Shown: positions 18,912 to 27,146 of the stretch, in pieces
Layout of the letters: each line of letters starts with the position of its first letter
Position numbering within the stretch: position 1 is the stretch's first letter
DNA from: Caloramator australicus RC3
GTDB lineage: Bacteria; Bacillota; Clostridia; Clostridiales; Caloramatoraceae
DNA length: 52,406 nt
Direction: 5' to 3'
Assembly: GCF_000297115.1 (NCBI RefSeq)
Contig: NZ_CAKP01000036.1
Span: 1 to 52,406 of the forward strand
Made by a program: the position numbers and the translations under genes
The notes under the pieces: model-generated
The model's database searches: none
The model's input: the letters and a program-made list of their open reading frames with translations, nothing else
What the model was told of the DNA's origin: nothing

Positions 18912-19457
18912 GTGAAAAGTGCATGGTTAGTAATATTCAAAGATGGACATAAAGCCATTTTCACGGAAGAAGCATATGAGAAGTTTGTAAAAAACGCTAA
19001 TAGAAAAGAAATAGAGGGAATGGAGCATTGGTTTGATATGAATAAGTGCATAGAAAAAAATTCTAATATAGAAGTATTGATACATGTAAATCAAGGAGGT
19101 GAAAAAATGGAAAAAGAGAGCCAAATTTTAGAGAAAAAAATTGAAAATGTTATTTTTTCTTACATCGATTACGTTCATGATTCTCTAAGCAAGGCTAAAA
19201 AAGGAGAACAAATTGATGAAGCAGCAATATATTGTTTAGGTGATGCAATAAGAGTTTTACATCATGCTAAGAAAATTTTAGAAAAAAAAGAGGGATTAGA
19301 AAAGAAAGCGGCTGAACTTGAAGGGCAAGTTCAAGCACAGCCAATTGCTATTACGGTAAATCTTGCAAACATAGATGATTTAGAAAAATTAATCACTGAA
19401 ATTAAAGACAAACTTAGTCTACTTGAAAATTTTAATATTAAAGTTTCAATTGTGTGA
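18912..19457 (+). CDS. Hypothetical phage protein with in-frame internal ribosome site
   Basis: A 181-aa protein starting at GTG 18912 behind GGGAGGAGGTGAAAC. Residues of about 1-62 are one small globular unit (SAWLVIFKDGHKAIF). Residues 66-181 are helical and coiled-coil-like. A full AAGGAGGTGAAAAA ribosome site and ATG at 19107 lie in frame exactly between the two parts. It is therefore either a fusion of two formerly separate genes or a gene with two products. I recognise no family. Confidence 0.6.
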   Translation: MKSAWLVIFKDGHKAIFTEEAYEKFVKNANRKEIEGMEHWFDMNKCIEKNSNIEVLIHVNQGGEKMEKESQILEKKIENVIFSYIDYVHDSLSKAKKGEQIDEAAIYCLGDAIRVLHHAKKILEKKEGLEKKAAELEGQVQAQPIAITVNLANIDDLEKLITEIKDKLSLLENFNIKVSIV

Positions 19458-19462
19458 TAAAT

Positions 19463-19696
19463 TTATTTTCCAAACTTTTTAAAAGCATTTTCTAAATCTT
19501 TTAGTGATTTATCAACAGACTTAATAGATTTATCAAAACTGCTATCTTTTTTAAGGTTTATTAAAGTTGAACATTTAGGACATTTTATAGTTTTTCCAAC
19601 ATCTTTCAAAGTAAAAGTTAATTTTCGATTGCAATTAGGACAGTCAATATCAAGCTTTGAATCACCAAATAAAGAATTAAAATCAAAATCTGACAT
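19463..19696 (-). CDS. Minus-strand zinc-ribbon protein
   Basis: A 77-aa protein with two CxxC knuckles (DCPNCNRKL and KCPKCSTLI, residues 18-42), the pattern of an MJ0042-type zinc ribbon, followed by a Lys/Ser-rich helical tail. It is probably a nucleic-acid or protein binder. AAGGAGGTGAG precedes the ATG. It converges on the previous gene with a 5-bp gap and is the third reversed gene in this early region; a weak TTGAAG-17-TAGAAA pair upstream may be its promoter. Confidence 0.7.
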   Translation of the reverse strand: MSDFDFNSLFGDSKLDIDCPNCNRKLTFTLKDVGKTIKCPKCSTLINLKKDSSFDKSIKSVDKSLKDLENAFKKFGK

Positions 19697-19781
19697 ATAA
19701 TCTCACCTCCTTCCTGTAGGTAAATTTCTACAAGAAGGAGGAAAATCCTTCAAAAATTTTTCGACAGGCGAGGTGAATTCA

Positions 19782-20057
19782 ATGAATAAGAATATAGAGC
19801 TAAAAAAAGTTATTGTAGAAGCTATTGAAGAAGCATTAACAAAGGCAGTAGGGGAAAGAACCAAAGCTACTTTAACAATAGAAGAATGTGCAAAGTATAG
19901 CGGTATTGGAAGAGATAAACTCAGGGAACTAGCCCATGCGGCATGTAATAATAAGTCAGATTTTCCATGCTTTAAGGTAGGGAATAAAGTCATTATTAAT
20001 AAAAATTTATTTGATATGTGGCTTGAAAAAATTACTCAAGAAAAAAGGGTTTTATGA
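19782..20057 (+). CDS. xis: Excisionase-like DNA-binding protein
   Basis: A 91-aa protein with the MerR/excisionase-type helix-turn-helix of Tn916-like Xis: TIEECAKYSGIGRDKLRELA, then FPCFKVGNKVIINKNLFDMWLE. Such proteins bend the att DNA and direct the integrase to excision. The ATG at 19782 follows GAGGTGAATTCA. It lies far from int, in the early lytic operon, so it would be made only on induction. A regulatory role other than excision is possible. Confidence 0.75.
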   Translation: MNKNIELKKVIVEAIEEALTKAVGERTKATLTIEECAKYSGIGRDKLRELAHAACNNKSDFPCFKVGNKVIINKNLFDMWLEKITQEKRVL

Positions 20058-20089
20058 TTCAAGAGATATAAGTGCAAGGAGGTGCAAGT

Positions 20090-20224
20090 TTGAAACACTT
20101 AAGAAGATTGACAAGAGAACAGAAGGTGTTTTTGTCAAGGCAAGGTCTAAAACCAAAGGAATATAAGTTAGAGCGTAAGGACGCTGATAGCTACACATTT
20201 TATACATGCCAACAGGCAAATTAA
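20090..20224 (+). CDS. DUF6906-like small protein
   Basis: A 44-aa protein starting at TTG behind AAGGAGGTGC. The opening pattern 'LRRLTREQKVFLSRQGL' is, from memory, typical of small DUF6906 phage proteins. Function is unknown. Confidence 0.65.
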   Translation: MKHLRRLTREQKVFLSRQGLKPKEYKLERKDADSYTFYTCQQAN

Positions 20225-20247
20225 TAACAATGAGGAGGTAAAGAAAA

Positions 20248-20403
20248 ATGAATAAAAGAATTGAAGCTGGAAACAACATCACTATAGGAGCTGCACTTTA
20301 TCTTTATGAGAATGGATTTGCAACTGTGGTAACTGACGGGAAATATATTGAAGTGGTTATAGAGAATCTGAAGGCAGATGCAACAGCAACACAAAAAAGA
20401 TAA
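20248..20403 (+). CDS. Small hypothetical phage protein (51 aa)
   Basis: A 51-aa protein with a strong GAGGAGGTAAAG ribosome site 7 bp before the ATG. It is a mixed alpha/beta small protein (YENGFATVVTDGKYIEVVIE). No family is recognised. Confidence 0.6.
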   Translation: MNKRIEAGNNITIGAALYLYENGFATVVTDGKYIEVVIENLKADATATQKR

Positions 20404-20461
20404 AAGAGAGGTGAGTTGGACAAGCTTATAGTAGCATTTTACAAGGGAAGAAGGTGAAAAT

Positions 20462-20734
20462 ATGGATGCCCAAACATTAGCGGTTTTGTCTAGCAAGGTT
20501 TCAAGAGCTAATTACATACAAAACAGATTAAAGGTCTTAATTAACTTTAAGCGAAATTTAGAAAATGCTCAAAATGCATCCCTTTTAATTAAACTAATTC
20601 CAGGAGGTGGAACATGTTTAGATTTGCACACAATGTCTGATAGTTCACAGGTGTTTAGAGATTACAAAGAATTTTTGCTTAAGGGTATTGATAATGAAAT
20701 AAGCAAACTTGAGAATGAGTTTAAAGAGCTTTAA
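20462..20734 (+). CDS. Hypothetical phage protein
   Basis: A 90-aa, mainly helical protein with a central GGGTC loop. GAAGGTGAAA precedes the ATG. It sits in the early operon before the recombination genes. No recognised domain. Confidence 0.6.
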   Translation: MDAQTLAVLSSKVSRANYIQNRLKVLINFKRNLENAQNASLLIKLIPGGGTCLDLHTMSDSSQVFRDYKEFLLKGIDNEISKLENEFKEL

Positions 20735-20748
20735 GGAGAAGTTAAACA

Positions 20749-20853
20749 ATGGCCAAAGATAAAAATAAATGTCCTTATTGTGGGAACAGACTTGTTGAAG
20801 TAAAAAAAGGGCTCTGGGTATGCTGTGCATGCCAGAGAGAAATAAAAAAATAA
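20749..20853 (+). CDS. Tiny zinc-ribbon protein (34 aa)
   Basis: A 34-aa protein with CPYC and CCAC knuckles (residues 8-28), a minimal zinc ribbon. AAGGAGAAG precedes the ATG, 15 bp after the previous stop. Such mini-proteins are frequent in phage early regions. Confidence 0.65.
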   Translation: MAKDKNKCPYCGNRLVEVKKGLWVCCACQREIKK

Positions 20854-21061
20854 GCCAAAAGGCTTAAGCAAAATATTTTACGCTTAATTCGATTATACAC
20901 TAACAAATAAAAAAATCAATGCTGGCATGTTTGTGGCACCATCTTTCATACATAAAAAATGGCGGCAGGCTGGCTTTGTTTAGGAAGAGAGTAATGAAAG
21001 ACAAAATTATAAAAACTTTAAAGACAGTTTTTTAAAAGGAAGGTAGCAGCTTAGATGGAAC

Positions 21062-21193
21062 ATGGGCGGATTTGAACCTCCTGAAAACAGAATTTATATA
21101 TATGACGCAATTCATATATGCCATGCGATTATAGCTCTTCATACTGCAGACATGGAAGTTGCTTATTTAATGGATAAAAAGGAGGAAGATTAA
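21062..21193 (+). CDS. Small hypothetical protein coupled to the exonuclease
   Basis: A 43-aa product. Its TAA overlaps the next gene's ATG as TAATG, and GGAGGAAG near its end is the ribosome site of the exonuclease gene, which argues for real translation. Its own ribosome site (AAGGAAGG about 18 bp upstream) is poorly spaced, so confidence is limited. The roughly 200 bases before it hold no other convincing gene. Confidence 0.45.
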   Translation: MGGFEPPENRIYIYDAIHICHAIIALHTADMEVAYLMDKKEED

Positions 21194-22134
21194 TGGATGC
21201 AAAGGTGCTTGTAAAAACAGACAATTTATCCCGAGAAGAATGGCTTGAATGGAGAAAAAAGGGGATAAGTGGAAGTGATGCAGCTGCTATTCTTGGACTT
21301 AATCCATATGTAAGTGCATTCCAGGTATACATGGATAAGTTAGGACTGCTTGATGAAAAGGAAGATAACGAGGCAATGAGACAAGGAAGAGATTTAGAGG
21401 CTTATGTTGCATCAAGATTTATGGAAGAGACTGGCCTTAAGGTAAGAAAGGTTAATAGCATATTACAGCATCCTAAATATAACTGGATGATAGGAAATAT
21501 AGATAGATGGATAGTAGGAAAAAATGCAGGCCTTGAATGTAAAACGACATCAGTTCTTAATAAACATAAGTTTAGTCAAGGAGAATTCCCAGCTAATTAT
21601 TATGTCCAGTGTATGCACTATATGGCCATAACTGGTGCAAATGAGTGGTATCTTGCAGTATTGGTCCTCAATAAAGGGTTTCATGTTTTTAACATAAAAA
21701 GGGACGAGGATGAAATAAATGCACTTATTGAAGCGGAGAAAAACTTTTGGGAGAACAATGTCTTAAAGCAAATACCACCTGCTCCAGATGGAAGCAGCTC
21801 AGCAAGTGAATTAATAAGCAATCTTTATCCAAGTGCAAAATCTGGTGAGAAAACAGCTCTCTTTGGCCATGAAGACAAACTTCAAAAAATTATAGACCTT
21901 AAAGCTAAGGTTAAAGAAATTGAAACAGAAATAGATATACTTCAACAAGAAATACAACTTGAAATGAAGGATGCAGAAATTGGAGTAGCGCATGGCTTTA
22001 CAGTTACATGGAAAAATTGGACTACAAATAGGTTAGATGCAAATAGGCTCAAAAAGGAAAAGCCTGACATTTACGAATCTTACTTAAAAACATCATCTTA
22101 TAGAAGGTTTGAAATTAAAAAGGAGGATGAATAA
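21193..22134 (+). CDS. YqaJ-like viral recombination exonuclease
   Basis: A 313-aa nuclease of the YqaJ/lambda-exonuclease PD-(D/E)XK family. It has the N-terminal WRKKGISGSDAAAILGLNPY motif (about 18-37), the acidic IGNIDRWI block (D near 104) and the ECKTT catalytic motif (about 116-120). It digests one DNA strand from double-strand ends so that RecT, encoded next door, can anneal the exposed strand. A helical region of about 225-260 follows the core. Confidence 0.92.
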   Translation: MDAKVLVKTDNLSREEWLEWRKKGISGSDAAAILGLNPYVSAFQVYMDKLGLLDEKEDNEAMRQGRDLEAYVASRFMEETGLKVRKVNSILQHPKYNWMIGNIDRWIVGKNAGLECKTTSVLNKHKFSQGEFPANYYVQCMHYMAITGANEWYLAVLVLNKGFHVFNIKRDEDEINALIEAEKNFWENNVLKQIPPAPDGSSSASELISNLYPSAKSGEKTALFGHEDKLQKIIDLKAKVKEIETEIDILQQEIQLEMKDAEIGVAHGFTVTWKNWTTNRLDANRLKKEKPDIYESYLKTSSYRRFEIKKEDE

Positions 22135-22137
22135 GAT

Positions 22138-23031
22138 ATGCCAACAAAAAGTAATGCAGGATTAATTCAAAAAGCAGCAAAGGCTCAAGGTGCGGTAGCG
22201 AACAGTAATAATCAACATTTAAAACCAATAGATCGACTTAAAAACATTCTTAATGCTGAGAGTGTTCAAGAGCAATTTAGAAATGCACTAAAAGAAAACA
22301 GCGGAGCTTTTATAGCAAGTTTAATTGACCTTTATAATAACGATAAAACATTACAAGCCTGTGATCCAAAAAATGTAGTTATGGAAGCATTAAAAGCTGC
22401 TTCATTGAAGCTTCCGATTAATAAACAGCTTGGCTTTTCGTATATCGTTCCATATAAAAATAAAGATGGATATATGCCAACATTTCAGATAGGTTACAAG
22501 GGATATATTCAGTTGGCCATGAGGACCGGAGCCTATAAGCATATAAATGCTGATGTTGTATATGAAGGAGAACTAGTAAGTATTGATAAACTTACTGGTG
22601 AGATTGTATTGGATCCTTCAAAGAAGATTTCAGATAAGAAGATAGGATATTTCGCATATATTGAGACCATCAATGGATTTAAAAAGACATTATATAAAAC
22701 AGTCGATGAGATTATAGCTCACGCAAAGAAATATAGTAAGTCATATGGAAATCAATATAGCGCATGGGCAACTGACTTCGATGCAATGGCCATGAAAACA
22801 TGTATGAGGCTTTTAATAAGTAAGTATGGAATAATGTCAATTGAATTAATGCAAGCTTTATCAACTGATGAGCCAGAAATAAATCCTCAGGAAAATAGAG
22901 TTTTTGCAGACGATTCAGTAATTGAAGCTGATTATAGTATTGGAGATGCAAAAGAAGAACAAATTGGTGATGTATTAGAACAATCAGGAACACTTTTAGA
23001 CGAGGAGGCTGTTATCAGTGAAGAACAATAA
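22138..23031 (+). CDS. recT: RecT-family single-strand annealing protein
   Basis: A 297-aa annealase. The core (about 35-240) carries family signatures such as LKAASLKLPINKQLGFSYIVPY and FQIGYKGYIQLAMRTG. The acidic C-terminal tail is typical and probably docks other replication proteins. It follows the exonuclease by 3 bp, forming a standard phage two-gene recombination unit. Confidence 0.95.
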   Translation: MPTKSNAGLIQKAAKAQGAVANSNNQHLKPIDRLKNILNAESVQEQFRNALKENSGAFIASLIDLYNNDKTLQACDPKNVVMEALKAASLKLPINKQLGFSYIVPYKNKDGYMPTFQIGYKGYIQLAMRTGAYKHINADVVYEGELVSIDKLTGEIVLDPSKKISDKKIGYFAYIETINGFKKTLYKTVDEIIAHAKKYSKSYGNQYSAWATDFDAMAMKTCMRLLISKYGIMSIELMQALSTDEPEINPQENRVFADDSVIEADYSIGDAKEEQIGDVLEQSGTLLDEEAVISEEQ

Positions 23032-23209
23032 TATAGATTGTATTAAAGCACAGCTTGAACTCTTAAAACAAGAAAGAGAGATAGCACAAAACCATTTTGA
23101 CAATGCAATAACTGATGAAGAAAAGACTGCTGCAATATTGGAACTTAAAGCAGCTGAGTTAAAATTGAGTGCGTTTTTTATTAAGCAAAAAAGTTATTAT
23201 TCTGCATAG
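23018..23209 (+). CDS. Small helical phage protein
   Basis: A 63-aa protein starting at GTG 23018, inside the end of recT and behind GAGGAGG. It is fully helical and charged, with no recognised motif. Such genes often follow recT in Firmicute phages; the role is unknown. Confidence 0.6.
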   Translation: MKNNNIDCIKAQLELLKQEREIAQNHFDNAITDEEKTAAILELKAAELKLSAFFIKQKSYYSA

Positions 23210-23215
23210 GACTAT

Positions 23216-23233
23216 GGGCGGAAGATTCCGCCC
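23216..23233. other. GC-rich hairpin after the recombination genes
   Basis: GGGCGGAA and TTCCGCCC form an inverted repeat with a 2-nt centre, far more GC-rich than its surroundings. No T-run follows, so it may be an mRNA processing or stability element rather than a terminator. Confidence 0.5.
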
Positions 23234-23266
23234 ACCCATCCTCTTTAAAAGGTAGGTGAAATAAAA

Positions 23267-24160
23267 ATGGCAAGACCTAAAAAACAAACTATCGAATATT
23301 TCCCTCATTTTGTTAATCATCATAAAACTATGTTTATTTTAGAGAGTAAATATGGAAATGATGGATATGCTTTTTGGTTTAAATTATTAGAGATATTAGG
23401 AAGTACAAATGGTATGTATTATGACTGCAAAAACATCGCTAATTGGGAGTTTCTTCTTGCAAAAACTCATTTAGACGAGGAAACTGCAAACAATATCCTC
23501 AATACATTAGCTGATTTAAACGCAATAGATAGTGAATTATGGGGAAAAGCAAGAATTATATGGTCACAAAACTTAGTTGATAATGTTAAAGATGCATTTA
23601 AAAAAAGAGTGTCAGAAATGCCTAAAAAACCAACTATTGACGACAAAAACTCTAATTATGAGGAGTTTCCGGAATATAATTCAGAGTTTCCGGAACGAAA
23701 ACCCTCTTTAAATGATGTTTCTGGTGACGGAAACGGGGAAAGAAAAGAAAAAGAAAGAAAAGAAAAAGAAAGTAAAAGAGAGAATAATAATTTCCGCAAC
23801 GAAAACTCACATTTAAATAACGAAAATGAAAATAAAAATTTAAATAACTCTCTCTCTCTTGATAAAAATACAATTGAATTATGCAAATACTATGAGCAAC
23901 TTAGGCCAGGAGAAAGTATATCAGCACATTTTTCAAAATTACAAATACTTATTCAAGAATATGGGATGGAATGGGTGAAGGAAGCATTAGAAAGAACCAT
24001 TAAAAACAAAAATAAATTCATTCTCAGCTATATGGAAGCAATTTTAAAGAACTGGCAGTCTGAGGGTAAGGAGGATACATATGCACCAAATAAACGAAAG
24101 AATAAATCAAATAATCCAGAAGACGAAGTCATATACGACTTTTCAAAATACGGGGGATAG
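23267..24160 (+). CDS. Phage replisome organizer (Lin1244/DnaD type)
   Basis: A 297-aa protein. Residues 1-125 are the Lin1244/Lin1753 (DUF4373-like) N-terminal domain, opening MARPKKQTIEYFPHF and containing GNDGYAFWFKLLEILG. A charged linker of about 130-205 is rich in Lys, Glu and Asn. The C-terminal domain (about 210-275) is DnaD/phage-associated, ending YMEAILKNW. It binds the phage origin and recruits the helicase loader encoded just downstream, which overlaps it by 80 bp. Confidence 0.9.
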   Translation: MARPKKQTIEYFPHFVNHHKTMFILESKYGNDGYAFWFKLLEILGSTNGMYYDCKNIANWEFLLAKTHLDEETANNILNTLADLNAIDSELWGKARIIWSQNLVDNVKDAFKKRVSEMPKKPTIDDKNSNYEEFPEYNSEFPERKPSLNDVSGDGNGERKEKERKEKESKRENNNFRNENSHLNNENENKNLNNSLSLDKNTIELCKYYEQLRPGESISAHFSKLQILIQEYGMEWVKEALERTIKNKNKFILSYMEAILKNWQSEGKEDTYAPNKRKNKSNNPEDEVIYDFSKYGG

Positions 24161-24875
24161 ATATAAATGCAGCAAATGCAAAGATACAGGATGGATTTTA
24201 GAAGATAAAACTAATACATGGGTAAAGTGCTCCTGCTATGAAAAAGAACTTGCAGAGAGACGATGGAGAGCTTTCGGAGTAAATCCTAAAGACGTAAAAA
24301 GCATTAACGAGTATATACCTTATGATGAGACAACAAGAAAGGCAAAAATGAAAGCAGAGAGCTACTTAAAAAACTTCGATAAGATTTGCTCAGACAGAGA
24401 AAACTCTTTTGGATTGTTTGGACAACCAGGAGCAGGGAAAACACATTTGATTGTCGCAATTGGTGCTGCGCTTTTAAATAGAGAACCTAATCCAGTGACT
24501 GTTGTTTATATGCCATATCTTGAAGCAATAAAAGAATTAAAAGCGAATGCATTAGACCATGAGTATTATATTCGCATTGTATCTAAGTATCAAGAAGCTA
24601 AACTACTCATTATAGATGATTTATTTAAGGACAAGATAAAGAAAGGTGAGGTAGTTGGAGAGCTTACTGAAACAGATATAAAGCACATTTATCCCATTAT
24701 AAATTACAGGTATATAAATAAATTACCAACCTTGATTAGCACAGAATGCACCCCAGATATGCTTTTAGAATTAGATGAAGCATTAGCAGGAAGAATACTT
24801 GAAACTTGTGGAGACAATATGGTTATATTTTCAGGTCCTAAATATAACTTTAGGATGAGGAAGTTTAAAAAATAG
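24081..24875 (+). CDS. DnaC-like helicase loader ATPase
   Basis: A 264-aa AAA+ protein. An N-terminal zinc-binding knuckle (C30, C33, C50, C52) precedes Walker A FGQPGAGKTH (about 113-122) and Walker B LLIIDDLF (175-182). It loads the replicative helicase at the phage origin together with the DnaD-type protein. The start lies within the previous gene behind AAGGAGG, so the two are coupled. Length and layout match Firmicute phage DnaC/IstB-like loaders. Confidence 0.92.
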   Translation: MHQINERINQIIQKTKSYTTFQNTGDRYKCSKCKDTGWILEDKTNTWVKCSCYEKELAERRWRAFGVNPKDVKSINEYIPYDETTRKAKMKAESYLKNFDKICSDRENSFGLFGQPGAGKTHLIVAIGAALLNREPNPVTVVYMPYLEAIKELKANALDHEYYIRIVSKYQEAKLLIIDDLFKDKIKKGEVVGELTETDIKHIYPIINYRYINKLPTLISTECTPDMLLELDEALAGRILETCGDNMVIFSGPKYNFRMRKFKK

Positions 24876-24902
24876 TGAGAATTTTACATTAAGGTGATAA
24901 AG

Positions 24903-25088
24903 ATGGATAAACAAAAAGTCTTGACTAAAGATGAATTTGTAAGAAGGTTAATGTCTGATATGGCTAAGAAGCGGAGAGAAAGAATAAGGCAGGCAAAAGA
25001 AAAAGAATCGGATATATACGGAGTGATAATGGACAATCATTACAGAATTGAAAGATACTTAAAACATTCAAGAGTTCATAGAAAATAA
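24903..25088 (+). CDS. Small basic phage protein
   Basis: A 61-aa, strongly basic protein (KKRRERIRQAKEK). The ATG at 24903 follows TAAGGTGATA; a GTG nine bases earlier overlaps that site. It lies directly after the helicase loader. Function is unknown, possibly nucleic-acid binding. Confidence 0.6.
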   Translation: MDKQKVLTKDEFVRRLMSDMAKKRRERIRQAKEKESDIYGVIMDNHYRIERYLKHSRVHRK

Positions 25089-25275
25089 AATTGTCGAAAA
25101 AACGAAATGCCTTTATTTTCGATTTATAGCCTTATAGAGCGATTTGGATATTCAAGTAATGGTTTAATACTATAAATAGCAAAAGACGATTTAGAGGGGC
25201 GATTTTTTTGAAAACTGACACATGTTTTTATATAGGGACAAGTTATAACAAAAAGATTAACGGAGGATGTAAAAA

Positions 25276-25674
25276 ATGAATCATGTTGTTTTAATCGGAA
25301 GACTGACTTCGGATCCTAAATTGGCTTATATGCCTAATAGTGGTATAGCGGTTACAAGATTTAACCTTGCAGTAGAAAGAAATTTCAAGAATGAAAAGGG
25401 CAAGAAGGATGTAGATTTTATCCCAATCATATGTTTTAGAAAGCTTGCGGAAATAGTAGCAAACAACCTTACAAAAGGGCGATTGATTTCAATACATGGC
25501 TCAATACTGACAAGAAAATACCAAGCTCAAGATGGAACCAATAGATTCGTCACTGAAGTTTTAGTCAATGAAGTAAAATTTCTTGATAAGCCTAAGAACA
25601 AGAATAGTGACTTAATGCCAACTGATGAATCAATATCTGCTGATTGGGGCAATGAAGATGATATCCCATTTTAA
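25276..25674 (+). CDS. ssb: Single-stranded DNA-binding protein
   Basis: A 132-aa SSB. The OB fold spans about 1-105, opening MNHVVLIGRLTSDPKL, with VTRFNLAVER and IICFRKLAEIVANNLTKG. It ends in the acidic DDIPF tip that binds replication partners. AACGGAGGATG precedes the ATG. The 187-bp gap before it has several CGATTT elements and no gene. Confidence 0.96.
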   Translation: MNHVVLIGRLTSDPKLAYMPNSGIAVTRFNLAVERNFKNEKGKKDVDFIPIICFRKLAEIVANNLTKGRLISIHGSILTRKYQAQDGTNRFVTEVLVNEVKFLDKPKNKNSDLMPTDESISADWGNEDDIPF

Positions 25675-25685
25675 GGAGGGTTTTT

Positions 25686-25877
25686 ATGCGTGGAGGAATA
25701 AGAATTGGGAAAAGAATTAAAGAGGATTTAATTTATATCAGGAAAACTTTAGATTTTACAGAAGATATGATAAATGATAACAAGACAAAATCGAGAATCA
25801 AGACATCAAAGAAAATTCTTGATAAATATTTAAATCCGGAGGTTTATTATGCAGAAAGAATTAAAAATAAAAATTGA
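25686..25877 (+). CDS. Small basic hypothetical phage protein
   Basis: A 63-aa Lys/Arg-rich helical protein behind GGAGGG, 11 bp after ssb. It overlaps the next small gene by 29 bp. No family is recognised. Confidence 0.6.
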   Translation: MRGGIRIGKRIKEDLIYIRKTLDFTEDMINDNKTKSRIKTSKKILDKYLNPEVYYAERIKNKN

Positions 25878-26019
25878 AAATTTAGCAATGGAGATAACTC
25901 TGAGAGAAACTGCTGAAACTGGAGAGGATTATGTGAAAGCTATACCAAGAGCATTGGACAAAGCTTGCAAAATATTAAAAGTTGATGATAAAGAGTTTAT
26001 AAAAATGTTCACAACTTGA
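25849..26019 (+). CDS. Small hypothetical phage protein (56 aa)
   Basis: A 56-aa protein with a GGAGG site at 25838-25842 and ATG at 25849, overlapping the previous gene in another frame. It is predicted helical and ends KEFIKMFTT. No motif is recognised. Confidence 0.55.
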   Translation: MQKELKIKIENLAMEITLRETAETGEDYVKAIPRALDKACKILKVDDKEFIKMFTT

Positions 26020-26075
26020 TTTTAAAAAGCTATAAGATACATGAAACACTTGAATTTTGTGAGGAGGAATTTAGA

Positions 26076-26408
26076 ATGAAGATTTCAGAGCTATGTAAAG
26101 AAGCACATACAAATGCATCTGACAAGGGTTTTTGGGAGGATATATTTGATATTAAGTTCCTAAGGCTTGATGAAATGCATTGGAATAATGCAATAGCTGC
26201 TAGACTTGCTTTAATACATACAGAAGTTTCAGAAGCAACTGAAGCTTTAAGGAAGGATGATTTTGAAAATTTTAAAGAAGAACTAGCTGATATAGTAATA
26301 AGAGTTGCAGACCTTGCAGGTGGATTAAATATAGACTTAGAGCATGAAATAGAGAAAAAAGTAAAGAAAAATAAATTAAGGGAATATAAACATGGTAAAC
26401 AGTTTTAA
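26076..26408 (+). CDS. MazG-like nucleotide pyrophosphohydrolase
   Basis: A 110-aa all-helical protein with the MazG-type metal motif: HTEVSEATEAL near residues 50-60 and EELADIVIRVADLAG near 69-83. Such phage enzymes hydrolyse nucleoside triphosphates, possibly to lower alarmones or damaged nucleotides. The ATG at 26076 follows GAGGAGGAA; an earlier in-frame start lacks a ribosome site. Confidence 0.85.
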   Translation: MKISELCKEAHTNASDKGFWEDIFDIKFLRLDEMHWNNAIAARLALIHTEVSEATEALRKDDFENFKEELADIVIRVADLAGGLNIDLEHEIEKKVKKNKLREYKHGKQF

Positions 26409-26430
26409 GAGGTAAGAGGTGAGTTGTGTG

Positions 26431-26835
26431 ATGATTATAAAGTTTGTTGTACCAGGAGAACCGAGAGCTAAGGCAAGACCCAGAATATCAACTAAAACAG
26501 GTATTGCATATACACCAAAGGGAACTATACAGTATGAAAATTGGGTTAAGACTTGTTTTATGGAGCAAGATGGGAAAAAAATAGATGGCCAAATAAGTGC
26601 AAAAATAACTGCTTATTACAGTATTCCTAAAAGCACATCTAAAAAGAAAAGAGAGGAAATGTTACAAGGTAAAATAAGACCTGTTAAAAAGCCAGATGTA
26701 GATAATATTGTTAAGTCAATTTTAGACAGCTTAAACAAAATAGCTTATGATGATGATAGTCAGGTTGTTAAATGTGATGTTGAAAAATTTTATGATGACA
26801 ATCCAAGAGTAGAAGTTGAACTTAAGAATGATTAG
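26431..26835 (+). CDS. rusA: RusA-family Holliday junction resolvase
   Basis: A 134-aa endonuclease that cuts four-way DNA junctions. It opens IIKFVVPGEPRAKARPR and has the catalytic block KPDVDNIVKSILDSLN followed by YDDDSQVV, with the metal-binding aspartates in place. It probably resolves recombination intermediates before packaging. Start choice is between ATG 26431 and GTG 26428; the ATG has better spacing from AGAGGTGAG. Confidence 0.92.
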   Translation: MIIKFVVPGEPRAKARPRISTKTGIAYTPKGTIQYENWVKTCFMEQDGKKIDGQISAKITAYYSIPKSTSKKKREEMLQGKIRPVKKPDVDNIVKSILDSLNKIAYDDDSQVVKCDVEKFYDDNPRVEVELKND

Positions 26836-26891
26836 AAGTATTGTTATGGCAAGACCGCTGCCATGAAAGAAACTATAAAGGAGGTAAAGAA

Positions 26892-27146
26892 ATGCACAAT
26901 AAAGAAGTAATAAAATATGCTGCATGTGCGATAATAGACCTCCTGGCAAATGACAAAAGAAGATTTAAAAAGAATTCAGAAAAGATGGCAATACTAAGCA
27001 ATTATAAAACATGTAGTTGCGGTGGAATTTTAATCGGATGCAAATATAAGCAACAGAAAGCAGAAATTTGTTTTGAATGCGGACAAGTTTTTATAGGTGG
27101 AATTATGGTAAGGCGATGCAATGTAAGGAGGGTAAGCAAATGCTAA
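26892..27146 (+). CDS. Small Cys-rich phage protein
   Basis: An 84-aa protein with cysteines in CSCGG and CFECG patterns (about residues 42-65), consistent with a zinc-binding fold, and a basic C terminus. AAGGAGGTAAAG precedes the ATG. Its stop overlaps the next start. Function is unknown. Confidence 0.6.
   Translation: MHNKEVIKYAACAIIDLLANDKRRFKKNSEKMAILSNYKTCSCGGILIGCKYKQQKAEICFECGQVFIGGIMVRRCNVRRVSKC

Noticed and set aside
20416..20457. 13-codon frame starting TTG behind GAGAGGTGAG
   Set aside because: It is very short and not supported by any recognised motif; it may be a leader peptide but cannot be claimed.
20851..20866. TAAGCC/GGCTTA hairpin as a terminator
   Set aside because: The stem is only 6 bp and there is no T-run after it.
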